Assembly (NCBI GenBank): GCA_028276165.1
Contig: JAPYWV010000002.1
Span: 1 to 42,544, forward strand
Length of the DNA stretch: 42,544 nt
Source: Acidilobaceae archaeon
Lineage (GTDB): Archaea > Thermoproteota > Thermoprotei_A > Sulfolobales > Acidilobaceae
Direction: 5' to 3'
Part shown: piece after piece, positions 9,290 to 16,806 of the stretch
Numbering within the stretch: position 1 is the first letter of the stretch
Layout: each line of letters starts with the position of its first letter
Program-made: the position numbers and the translations under genes
The notes under the pieces: model-generated
Seen by the model: the letters and a program-made list of their open reading frames with translations, nothing else
Database searches by the model: none
What the model was told of the DNA's origin: nothing

Positions 9290-9994
9290 CTATATCGAGT
9301 ACCCCAGGGGGTCTACAGTTGCCACCCTCCTAAGAGCACCTGCTAGGGCCTCCACTAGAGCCTCCAGGTCCAGGCTTACCCCCGTAGCCCCCATGGTGAT
9401 CCTAGATGGCTCCCTTGGAGCTCTAAGCAGTATCCTAGGCCTACCCTCGTAGCCTACGCTCGTACACTCACCTAGATCTATGTTGAAGCCTAGAGCTCTA
9501 ACAACAGCCTCCTCGAAGGGGCCTGCGTGGTCTAGCTTTGCGTTTAGGAGCTCCCAGTAGTTGATGAGGGCCAGTACTACGCCTTCATGTCTTGAGGCTA
9601 TGCTCCTCAGGACGGCCTCAGCTACCCCGACGTTGCCTCCGTGAGCGTTGATCAACGCTATCCTCCTAAAACCGCTTCTAATAACACCCTCTACCACTGC
9701 TTCGAGTAGCTCGGCGTAAGTGTGGAGTGGTATGCTTATGGTCCCCTTGACTCTACTCCACTCAGGTGAGTAGCCGTAGTTTAACGTTGGTAGTATCACA
9801 CATGTCACCTCACCCCTAGACTCAAGCCTCCTACAAGCCTCCTGGGATAGCCTCTCAGCTATCATCGAGTCGAGCCCTAGCGGCCCCTCACAGTGTTGCT
9901 CAATGCTACCAAGCGGTATTACTGCTATGACGTTCTGTTTCGAGGCTAGCTCCTCTAGGGCCCTGGTGGATAGCCTAGCGTACTCTACCGGCAC
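9290..9994 (-). CDS. creatininase/ArfB-family amidohydrolase
   Basis: A metal-dependent hydrolase of the creatininase superfamily (234 aa). Metal ligands are visible as Glu32 and His34 in GSIEQH, Asp42 in GLDS, and His118 in NAHGGN. In archaea one member of this family, ArfB, removes formate from a pyrimidine intermediate of riboflavin/F420 synthesis, and this protein has the right size. Its start overlaps the end of the hexulose-phosphate synthase gene by 10 bases, so they are translationally coupled. I infer a role in flavin precursor synthesis, but other creatininase-type amidases cannot be ruled out. Confidence 0.8.
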   Translation of the reverse strand: MPVEYARLSTRALEELASKQNVIAVIPLGSIEQHCEGPLGLDSMIAERLSQEACRRLESRGEVTCVILPTLNYGYSPEWSRVKGTISIPLHTYAELLEAVVEGVIRSGFRRIALINAHGGNVGVAEAVLRSIASRHEGVVLALINYWELLNAKLDHAGPFEEAVVRALGFNIDLGECTSVGYEGRPRILLRAPREPSRITMGATGVSLDLEALVEALAGALRRVATVDPLGYSI

Positions 9995-10686
9995 TTGAAG
10001 CCTGCCTCTCTCAACGACTCGAGGGCCTTGATGGCCTCGTTACGGGGGTTCTCAGCTCTCACTATGGCTGAGCCGACTATAACTATCTTAGCGCCAGCCC
10101 AGGCGAACTTTGCAACCTCACTAGGTTTAATGCCGCCAGCCACGGCTATAGGGCCCTTGAAGGTGTCAGATGCAACCCTAATGTAGCTCAACAACTCTGT
10201 AGCCCTGAATCCGGCCCTCCTCTGGACGTCAACGCCCACGTGTAGCAAGGCTACGTGGACCCCGAGGTCGCTCAGCTTCTTAAGGGTCCTCTCCATGTAG
10301 TAGTGGGGTATGTTCATGGTGTCAGCGTACACCATTAAACCGAACTCAGAGGCTTTAGCAACAGCCATCTCCAGGGTCTCCTCGCTTGCGAGAGCTAGGA
10401 CTGTGAAGGCATCACCCCCAGCCTCGTGGACTATTTTCGCCTCCACGTCAGCCGCATCGAATGTCTTTGTATCAGCTACGATCGGAGTTTCAGGTTTAGC
10501 TGATCTAAGCATCTTAACGGAGCTCATGCCAGCTGATTTAATCAGAGGGGTTCCAACCTCTAGCACTAGGAGTGGGTTATCCGGTATGGCCGATGCTATC
10601 CTGAAGGCCTCCAATGCATCCGTTACATCCAAGGCAACCTGTAGTAGTGCACCACACTCCTTGATGGCTCTCGCGAGCCTCGACAT
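9985..10686 (-). CDS. 3-hexulose-6-phosphate synthase / KGPDC-like
   Basis: A TIM-barrel enzyme of the orotidine-monophosphate decarboxylase superfamily. The signature DxKxxD is DTKTFD (Asp72, Lys74, Asp77), and VAGGIKPSEV plus IVGSAIVRA form the phosphate-binding end of the barrel. In archaea without an oxidative pentose pathway this enzyme, with an isomerase, makes ribulose 5-phosphate from fructose 6-phosphate. The isomerase is not fused here and is not in the window. Middle gene of a three-gene operon: aldo/keto reductase 2 bases upstream and creatininase overlapping downstream. Confidence 0.8.
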   Translation of the reverse strand: MSRLARAIKECGALLQVALDVTDALEAFRIASAIPDNPLLVLEVGTPLIKSAGMSSVKMLRSAKPETPIVADTKTFDAADVEAKIVHEAGGDAFTVLALASEETLEMAVAKASEFGLMVYADTMNIPHYYMERTLKKLSDLGVHVALLHVGVDVQRRAGFRATELLSYIRVASDTFKGPIAVAGGIKPSEVAKFAWAGAKIVIVGSAIVRAENPRNEAIKALESLREAGFKCR

Positions 10687-10688
10687 GC

Positions 10689-11687
10689 CTACAAACCCCC
10701 GATAGCAGTTAACACTAGTCTTTGAACAAGCCCGGGTACGAACCTCATAACCTTAAACCCCCTATGCCATCCACCCCACATGTGTACATATTTAGCTGAC
10801 ACTTCGTCAAGCAACCTTATGTCACCTTCACTTAACACTAGATCAGCTGCCCTAGCGTACTCCTCCACCCTCCTCGGATCCCTAAAACCAGGTATTGGTA
10901 TTGCACCCTTAAATATTAGCCATGCTAAAGCCACCTGAGCCTTCGAGGCTCCACTCCTCACAGCAACATCCTCCAGTACCTTCTGGAGCTCCTCATCAGC
11001 GCTGACAACCCTGAAGACACTATCACCCCTCTGGGCCGCTGTCGAGGCCTTCCTAACACCAGCTAAAGCACCCTTAGCCAGGGGGCTCCACGCTATCAGA
11101 GCCAGCCCCCTCTCCCTCATGTAGGGGATGAGGTCGACCTCGGGGGCTCTAAACGCTAGACTGTACTGGATCTGGTTGCTAACAGGCTCAACCCTCCTAG
11201 AGCATTGTAGGGCCTCCTCTAGCAGATCCCTGGGGAAGTTTGATAAACCATAGTAGCCCGCTAGCCCCCTAAGCACAGCCTCCTCCAGCCCCCTAATGGA
11301 CCAGCATAGGGGCCATGGGTGTGGTGGGGGCCAGTGCAACTGTATGAGGTCTACTTTGAAACCAAGCCTCCTATTAACACCCTCAACCCCCCTGATTATG
11401 GAGCCCCCTGTGGCCCTATAGCCTGCAACCTTACTTGCCACCACGAAGCCCTCCCTACCCAGGGCCCTGACAGCATCGCCTAGAACCTCCTCCGACAAGC
11501 CACCACCGTAAACCTCAGCTGTATCCAGGAAGTTGATCCCATGCGATGAGGCCGACTCAAGAGCCTCCCCCACCCTCCTACGTAGACTACCATCACGTGA
11601 ACCCCAAAGCCTTGAGCCAGCCTGCCAGAAGCCGAGGCCTACAACACTAACCCTAGGGCCCCCCTTGCCAAGGGTGGTGTACCTCAA
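10689..11687 (-). CDS. aldo/keto reductase
   Basis: An NAD(P)H-dependent aldo/keto reductase (332 aa). The catalytic tetrad is present: Asp55 and Tyr60 in NFLDTAEVYGGG, Lys86 in VASKVAG, and His118 in QLHWPPP; the cofactor-binding C-terminal part contains AIPIPGFRDPRRVEE. The substrate is unknown. It starts ATG at 11687 and is the first gene of an operon with hexulose-phosphate synthase (gap 2 bases) and the creatininase-family gene, so it may reduce a sugar-phosphate-derived aldehyde, but this is only contextual. Confidence 0.85.
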   Translation of the reverse strand: MRYTTLGKGGPRVSVVGLGFWQAGSRLWGSRDGSLRRRVGEALESASSHGINFLDTAEVYGGGLSEEVLGDAVRALGREGFVVASKVAGYRATGGSIIRGVEGVNRRLGFKVDLIQLHWPPPHPWPLCWSIRGLEEAVLRGLAGYYGLSNFPRDLLEEALQCSRRVEPVSNQIQYSLAFRAPEVDLIPYMRERGLALIAWSPLAKGALAGVRKASTAAQRGDSVFRVVSADEELQKVLEDVAVRSGASKAQVALAWLIFKGAIPIPGFRDPRRVEEYARAADLVLSEGDIRLLDEVSAKYVHMWGGWHRGFKVMRFVPGLVQRLVLTAIGGL

Positions 11688-11759
11688 CCCACCACCCTCC
11701 CTGGGGGAAACAGGATATAGTGATTTAATAAAGTTTAAGGGTTGGGGCTCCGCTACAAC

Positions 11760-12534
11760 CTATGTCCTGGAGAGCCTTAAAGCTATCTCGTTAGCCACCC
11801 TGATGACCTCGTCGTAGTCAGGTTCTACAAGCGGGTTCTCCGATACCCAGGAGTAGGCTACCCTACCCTCAGGTGGTGTTAGTATGAAGACGGACCTCTT
11901 AGCTATCATCCTAAGCTTGTTAGCTATCGGTAGCGGGAATGAATCGTGGTATACATCGTACAACTTTATAACCTCCCTGTTATAATCACTTAGCAGTATA
12001 AAGTTAAGCCTGTTCTCCTCCTTAAACTTCTTTAGAGCGAACGGGCTGTCAACGCTTATCCCAACAACTATAGCGTTAGCTTTCTCAAGCAAAGCCATCC
12101 TATCCCTGAAAGAACACATCTCCCTTGTACAAACTGATGTGAAGGCTATTACAAGTTTGACAATAAATGCAAATATCCATGCTTACCTGAATCACCGTTA
12201 GACTTATAAGTCTTAGTTGATACTACGTAGTATCGATGATGAGGTTGTGTAAGTACTGCACAAGCGGGTGCTATGATGATACTTGAGCACCCCCATAGAT
12301 GGGAGCCCCATGGCGTTGGGCTCGACGGGGGCCCATGAGGTGTGGGTGAAGCAAATGAACCCACACCAAGGCCCAACCCCGCTAACGGAAATACCGTTAG
12401 CGGGGAAACGCTCCGGGGAAGAATGCCAGGACAACAACCTTACCCTGAGCTAGGAGATCGCTAAGCCTAACGAGCCTGAGCTCCGTATCGTAGAGCTCAA
12501 AATCTGGAGCCTTATCCCCGACCTTCAAGGGCAC
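11760..12534 (-). pseudogene. peroxiredoxin gene split by an inserted element
   Basis: The N-terminal part runs from GTG at 12534 to about 12409 and reads VGDKAPDFELYD ... VVVLAFFPGA, the standard AhpC/TSA start. The C-terminal part resumes at 12143 with FTSVCTREMCSFRDR, containing the peroxidatic cysteine in the FTxVCT motif, and ends in a normal C-terminus at 11760. Between them lies the structured repeat (12144-12408). Joining the halves gives exactly the family motif FFPGAFTSVCT and a protein of about 169 residues, normal for a 1-Cys/BCP-like peroxiredoxin. No other inactivating change is seen, so the insertion looks recent. The downstream ATG (12119) could start only a fragment lacking the catalytic cysteine. 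Confidence 0.9.
12143..12412 (+). mobile_element. 270-bp structured repeat, copy A (inside peroxiredoxin gene)
   Basis: Nearly identical to 37627-37896 and of equal length. It has no coding capacity for a transposase. On the forward strand it can form, in order: stem 12266-12272 with 12286-12292; stem GTTGGGC 12315-12321 with GCCCAAC 12371-12377, enclosing perfect stem 12339-12347 with 12359-12367; and terminal stem CCCCGCTAACGG 12377-12388 with 12394-12405. Further left are palindromes GACTTATAAGTC and TACTACGTAGTA. Two ATGATGA boxes (12236 and 12273) are kept in both copies. The reconstructed empty site is TGTGAACGCTCC; no long target duplication is seen. This fits a non-autonomous IS200/IS605- or IS607-type element with an omega-RNA-like right end, but no transposase ties it to either. 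Exact ends are uncertain by a few bases. Confidence 0.75.
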
Positions 12535-12552
12535 CCTATATCACCAACAACC

Positions 12553-12564
12553 CCCTTATAAGGG
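12553..12564 (-). promoter_or_regulatory. promoter of the split peroxiredoxin gene
   Basis: A palindromic CCCTTATAAGGG lies with its TATA core about 27 bases before the GTG at 12534, matching an archaeal TATA box for a leaderless transcript. A second AT-rich box, CTTTTAAAG, lies about 12 bases further upstream. The promoter seems undamaged although the gene is split. Confidence 0.45.
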
Positions 12565-12590
12565 TAGTGACTTTAAAAGCGTGTATATAC

Positions 12591-12968
12591 CTAGTCTCCC
12601 GTCCTCCTCCTAAGGGCCGGTACTACAATGGCTACGAGTGCTGAGGCTCCACCACATGATACCATGTAGTATGCTAGCGGCACCAACGGCCCTATAGGGC
12701 CTAGAAGCTCCCTGTAGACGTTGAAGCCGAGAAGACCACCACCCCCTAGGCTGTATGCTACAAGGAAACCTGTTAAACCTGATACTAGGCCTGCGAGGAG
12801 GGCTGGCCCGGGTTTACCTGATAGGATTCCTACTAGTAGCCCGCATGCGATTACACCTAGTGATATCCCCAGTGGTGGCTCCAAGATGTATAGGGCTGAG
12901 GAGATTGCCAGGGAGCCTAGTATTATTGATGCTATGAGCCTAGCTAAGCTCATCTCAATCGCCTGCAA
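12591..12968 (-). CDS. small integral membrane protein of unknown function
   Basis: 125 residues (or 120 from the ATG at 12953), almost entirely hydrophobic. About four transmembrane segments can be seen: IIASIILGSLAISSAL-like near 12-27, LGISLGVIACGLLVGIL near 33-49, ALLAGLVSGLTGFLVAYSL near 56-74, and LVPLAYYMVSC..LVAIVVPAL near 95-119, with a basic tail RRRTGD. Glycine-rich loops suggest tight helix packing. I do not recognise a family. It is divergent from the penicillin-acylase-type gene and shares an AT-rich promoter stretch (about 12975-12995) with it. Confidence 0.6.
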   Translation of the reverse strand: MQAIEMSLARLIASIILGSLAISSALYILEPPLGISLGVIACGLLVGILSGKPGPALLAGLVSGLTGFLVAYSLGGGGLLGFNVYRELLGPIGPLVPLAYYMVSCGGASALVAIVVPALRRRTGD

Positions 12969-12976
12969 AAAGCGTC

Positions 12977-12995
12977 TGAGGCGAGTTTTATTTAA
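12977..12995. promoter_or_regulatory. divergent AT-rich promoter between membrane protein and Ntn hydrolase
   Basis: A run of TTTTATTTAAATTTTAA lies between the two divergent starts. Read forward its TATA-like core is about 40 bases before the GTG at 13025; read in reverse AAAATAAAA is about 30 bases before the other gene's start. It may serve both. Confidence 0.4.
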
Positions 12996-13024
12996 ATTTT
13001 AAGTGCTAGCCCTACACTCCAGCG

Positions 13025-15547
13025 GTGTTGGGTATGCGTGTTAGGCTTATAGGTGTTCTGCTACTTTCAACCTTCGTGCTCGCCCTCCTAGCAGCCCCCC
13101 TGGCTTACCCACCGCTTAACATAATCCTAGATCCAGTCCACGGTGTTAGCGGCTCCGGGCTCTACAGGTTACCTGAGGGGGTTTTGAGGGTTGAAGGCGT
13201 CCCCGGGGAGGCTAGGGTTCTATGGGATTCTGAGGGTGTCCCCCATATCTTCGCTTCAACCGATGAGGCTGGATTCTATGCTATGGGCTATGTAACGGCC
13301 TCCCTAAGGCTTTTCCAGGCAGATCTCTTCAGGAGGATCCCCCAGGGTAGGCTTGCAGAGCTTGTCGGAGAGGCGGGGTTGGGTAATGACAGGCTTGTGA
13401 GAGCTCTGGGGGTACACGAGGCTGTTAGGAGGTCCTGGGAGCTCCTCAGATCAAGTGATGACCCTGAGTTGAGGAGAATGGCTAAGCTCATAGAATACTA
13501 TGTTAAGGGTTTCAACGACTACATTTCAAAGCTTGATACGAGACTCCTACCCCCGGAGTACAGGCTGCTAGGGCTTAAACCAGAGCCTTGGAGGCCAGAG
13601 GATGTGGTAGCTATACAGAAGTTCTTCACCATGATGCTAGCGTGGGATACAGATGACCTCGTCCTAGGAGAACTTGTTAGGAGATGGGGTCTGGGTATAG
13701 TATTGGACCTAGACATAGTGGGTAGAGGGCGTACAACACCTCAAGCCCTCTGCTCCGATGCAGTTAAATGGGGTGATGTTACGGGGCTGAGGGTTGAAGG
13801 TGGAGCTGAGAGCAACGTTTATGGGACGACAGCTCTGGAGCTCCCAAGCTCCAAGGGTATTCTTAGAGCCCTCTCTAATGCAACCCTCAACTGGTACAAG
13901 CTAGGGTCCAACAACTGGGTTGTAGGCGGCCCCTACAGCTCTAGTGGTAAGCCGATAGTAGCGAACGACCCCCACCTGGCTCTAATAGCTCCAAGTCTCT
14001 GGATGTTAGTTCACATTGAGACACCTTCACTGAAGGTAGTCGGGGTTACAGTACCCGGGTCCCCTCTAGTGGTTATAGGTAGGAATGAGAGGGTGGCGTG
14101 GGGCTTCACCAACGTTATGGGTGATTTCACTGACTTCTACTACTACAAGTGGGATGGCGATAGATACCTCTATAAGGGCTCGTGGGTTGAAGCTAGGGTT
14201 AGGGTTGAGGAGATCAAAGTCTGGGATCCTGTGAGGAGAGCCTACAGGAGCTTCGAGCTAAGGGTCTTGGAGACTGTGCACGGCCCTGTTATAGAGGAGG
14301 GTGGTGAGAGGTATGCTGTAGCATTCACAGGCTCAACTCCAAGCCTTGAGCTAGCATTCATATGGGGTGTTAATAGGGCTACGAGCGTCGTGGAAGCTCT
14401 TAGAACTCAGAGGTTCTTCACAGCCCCCGTACAGAACTTTGTTGTAGCGGACTCCGATGGCAACATAGCGTACTCACCTGTAGGAGCGTACCCGGTTAGA
14501 GTTAACCTCCCAGTATATGAGGTCGATGGCGTGAAGGTTGTTAACAGAGGATTCCTACCATTCAACGGTAGTAATGGTGAGGGGGAGTGGGCTGGCTTCA
14601 TGAGCTACAGTGAGCTACCGATACTCTACAACCCGCCCAGGCCATTCGTGGTAACAGCTAACTCTAAGCCGTTTGATGGAGAGTGCGGCCTCCACATAGG
14701 GTGGAACTGGGCTGATAGGTTTAGACAGGATAGGATTACAAGCCTCCTAGAGGATACGTTGAAGACGAAGGGCTCTATTAGCTTAGAAGACGTTATGAGG
14801 ATCCAGACGGATGATAGCGTGGACTTAAGCCTCAAGACCTACATAGGCCTACTGCTAAAGTTGGCTGAGAGAGCTGGATACCATAACGAGATCCTCGAAG
14901 AGCTCAGGAAATGGCTTGGGGAGGGGGCTCCAACAAAACCTGATAGGTGGGAGCCCTCCGTAGCACTCTCGTGGTCCTGGCTGTTCCATAGGAGCTTGTG
15001 GGCTAGGCTTTACGGTAGCGAGGGTAACCTGGGGTTCTTCAGGGTAGAGCATGCTGAGAGGTTGCTAGAGCTCTACCTGGAGGGTGACGTTAGAGCCTAT
15101 AGGTACCTCAAACCGGGGGAGGCTGAGGACCTAGCCGTAAGGGCTTTCGAGAAAGCATTGGAGGTGCTCAGAGCATACTATGGGAGTGGCGATCACAAGA
15201 CCTGGCTTTACGGGAGGATACACTACTACAACCCACAACACCCCATAATCAAAGCCTATAGCTATAAAAGCGTTGAAGCAGGCGGGGGGCCCTACAGCGT
15301 TAACCCATCAGCGCCAGCAGAGCTAGGAGCCCGGGGAGCTCCTGTTAGGAGTGGAGCTAGCGTAAGACTAGTATCAGATCTGGCGACAAACAAGCTACAC
15401 GTAGCACTACCAGGAGGAAACCATGGGAACCCCTACAGCCCATACTACCAAAACCACTATACAAACTACTGGGCTAGGAAGACGTACTACACCATAGAAC
15501 TAGGGGTAGAACCACCAGCAGTAGCCCAGCTCACCATTAGAGGTTGA
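13025..15547 (+). CDS. penicillin-acylase-type Ntn hydrolase (peptidase S45)
   Basis: An 840-residue precursor of the penicillin amidase family, which matures by self-cleavage into alpha and beta chains and hydrolyses amides such as acylated amino acids, acyl-homoserine lactones or cyclic lipopeptides. A hydrophobic N-terminal segment (residues 7-27, LIGVLLLSTFVLALLAAPLAY) looks like a signal or anchor, so the enzyme is probably outside the membrane. The alpha chain has VLWDSEGVPHIFA and MGYVTASLRLFQADLFRR; the beta-chain nucleophile is Ser295 in KLGSNNWVVGG, followed by NDPHL and GFTNVMGDF. The GTG at 13025 or the ATG at 13034 may be the start. The natural substrate is not evident. Confidence 0.88.
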   Translation: MLGMRVRLIGVLLLSTFVLALLAAPLAYPPLNIILDPVHGVSGSGLYRLPEGVLRVEGVPGEARVLWDSEGVPHIFASTDEAGFYAMGYVTASLRLFQADLFRRIPQGRLAELVGEAGLGNDRLVRALGVHEAVRRSWELLRSSDDPELRRMAKLIEYYVKGFNDYISKLDTRLLPPEYRLLGLKPEPWRPEDVVAIQKFFTMMLAWDTDDLVLGELVRRWGLGIVLDLDIVGRGRTTPQALCSDAVKWGDVTGLRVEGGAESNVYGTTALELPSSKGILRALSNATLNWYKLGSNNWVVGGPYSSSGKPIVANDPHLALIAPSLWMLVHIETPSLKVVGVTVPGSPLVVIGRNERVAWGFTNVMGDFTDFYYYKWDGDRYLYKGSWVEARVRVEEIKVWDPVRRAYRSFELRVLETVHGPVIEEGGERYAVAFTGSTPSLELAFIWGVNRATSVVEALRTQRFFTAPVQNFVVADSDGNIAYSPVGAYPVRVNLPVYEVDGVKVVNRGFLPFNGSNGEGEWAGFMSYSELPILYNPPRPFVVTANSKPFDGECGLHIGWNWADRFRQDRITSLLEDTLKTKGSISLEDVMRIQTDDSVDLSLKTYIGLLLKLAERAGYHNEILEELRKWLGEGAPTKPDRWEPSVALSWSWLFHRSLWARLYGSEGNLGFFRVEHAERLLELYLEGDVRAYRYLKPGEAEDLAVRAFEKALEVLRAYYGSGDHKTWLYGRIHYYNPQHPIIKAYSYKSVEAGGGPYSVNPSAPAELGARGAPVRSGASVRLVSDLATNKLHVALPGGNHGNPYSPYYQNHYTNYWARKTYYTIELGVEPPAVAQLTIRG

Positions 15548-15562
15548 AACCCAATACGAGGC

Positions 15563-15766
15563 TTAAACTAACGCTCTACCCCCTAAAGAGCTAACACCAC
15601 ACCTCCTCCCCTTCAACCTCCTCACATACCTCCTACCAACATCAATCTTTAAGACTAAATCCTCCTCTAAGTACCCGTCCTCAAAGTGATACACATCAAC
15701 ATGACATACGGCATCCCCGATAACTAGCACCCTCCTACCTAGACCATCACCATACATATAACCCAC
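15563..15766 (-). CDS. small hypothetical protein
   Basis: A 64-67 residue frame with a protein-like composition: RRVLVIGDAVCHVDVYHFEDGYLEEDLVLKID, then a basic VGRRYVRRLKGRR tail. AGGTGG precedes the internal ATG (third residue in from the first start) by about six bases, making about 64 residues most likely. It converges with the Ntn hydrolase gene, 15 bases apart. No family is recognised, and with so short a frame chance cannot be excluded. Confidence 0.4.
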   Translation of the reverse strand: MGYMYGDGLGRRVLVIGDAVCHVDVYHFEDGYLEEDLVLKIDVGRRYVRRLKGRRCGVSSLGGRALV

Positions 15767-16027
15767 CTTTTAGCAAGGCGAAAACCCTATACCCCCAGGG
15801 TTACTATACCTTCTTATAGCCCTAAAAGTTCGATCCCCCAACCACCTAGCGTTAACACCCTAATCCGACCGGTTTGTAGGATTCCTGCTCGGAGGGGCCT
15901 CTCCCGGGGGTACGAGGAGAGCTTGAAGGGGTAGTCTCTCCAGTTGATTGAATAGTATCACTCTGGGGTCTCAGGCTTCCCTCACCACTCCTACCTTTAA
16001 ATCTTGCCCTTACATTACCAGCTGTAG

Positions 16028-16504
16028 GTGATTGGGTCTTTGAATAGCCTTGATGGTTTTGCTCTAAGGCTTATCCTAGAGCTTTACAGAGCCTCAGGTT
16101 TACCTGTTGGGGAGGGGTATAAACCTTCAACATTCTACTATGCTAGGAGGGGTTGGAGGAGGGAGGATGCTGGTGTTTATAGGAAGGGTTTGGAGCTTAG
16201 AGGTGGTGTTAGAATCAATAAGGTCTACTTAGACGATGGTGCGGGTGAGGTTGAAGTTGATGTTCTAAGCGAGAGTGGCGAGAGATGGTACAAGGTTAAA
16301 CTCATAATACCCCTAGATTTTGAGTGCAACTGCCCTTGGAGCTCCCGGAGATTCAACCCCTGTAAGCATGTATACGCAACAACACTTAGAGTGCTAGAGG
16401 ACGCTGGCATTAACATAGAAGATGGAATGCTAGAGCTCCTCGTATACGAAGGGCTCAATAGAGTAGCGTATCACAAAGCTAGAACAGCTTCCGCCATGGT
16501 TTAA
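16028..16504 (+). CDS. SWIM zinc-finger protein
   Basis: A 158-residue protein with a SWIM-type zinc site: Cys100-x-Cys102 in DFECNCPW and Cys112-x-His114 in NPCKHVYATTL, i.e. CxC-x9-CxH. The N-terminal half has a basic segment (YYARRGWRRE) and a beta-rich stretch. SWIM proteins bind DNA or protein partners; in archaea some act with Rad51-like recombination factors, but nothing here links this one to that. The start is GTG or TTG near 16028, preceded by a TATA-like CTTTAAATC about 30 bases upstream. It stands alone. Confidence 0.75.
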   Translation: MIGSLNSLDGFALRLILELYRASGLPVGEGYKPSTFYYARRGWRREDAGVYRKGLELRGGVRINKVYLDDGAGEVEVDVLSESGERWYKVKLIIPLDFECNCPWSSRRFNPCKHVYATTLRVLEDAGINIEDGMLELLVYEGLNRVAYHKARTASAMV

Positions 16505-16806
16505 CCTAAAAAGACAGCCTACATCAATCAAATGCTGTAACGGAGCTCTTAGATTGTAAAAGTAGCTCTCTCCAAAAATCTTAGCCATTATCTTTTCAAG
16601 CCTTCTAGTTAGGGTTTAAAGTCCGGCCTCTTCCAGGTAACCCCCTGTCATGGCACTAGATAATCGTAAGAGTTACCTAGGTCAACGATTAAAGTGTGAG
16701 TGTTCGTCAAAGTGGGGGAGTCTTGGCCTCCTCTTAGGAGAGTCGAGCTTAAACTTTGTTATGGAGGGAAGAAATAAGTAGAGGGTTGGGAGGGGTTTAT
16801 GGGGGT
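16505..16806. other. 302-base intergenic stretch
   Basis: No gene is recognisable between the convergent SWIM and symporter genes. It holds AGGTAACCCCC at 16635-16645, an exact copy of an 11-mer also found at 32854-32864. Otherwise nothing structured was found. Confidence 0.5.

Noticed and set aside
12144-12408. Peroxiredoxin insertion as an archaeal bulge-helix-bulge intron
   Set aside because: No bulge-helix-bulge fold could be drawn at the junctions, and the same sequence occurs at an unrelated place at 37627, so a mobile element is more likely. RNA-level removal is kept only as a test.
12149-12437. Reverse-strand frames over the repeat giving similar peptides in both copies (also 37633-37905)
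   Set aside because: The similarity follows from the DNA repeat itself; the frames run through the hairpins, are Pro/Ser/His-rich, differ in start and indels, and lack a ribosome-binding site. A structured RNA or transposon end explains them better.
15820-15850. AGTTCGATCCCCC as the T-arm of a tRNA (also GGTTCGAGGACTCC at 32638)
   Set aside because: Neither has a matching acceptor stem, anticodon arm or complete T-stem.
15850-16020. Open reverse frame of about 57 codons upstream of the SWIM gene
   Set aside because: It has no good start, is low in hydrophobic residues and rich in Ser/Pro/Gly, and has no recognisable homology.
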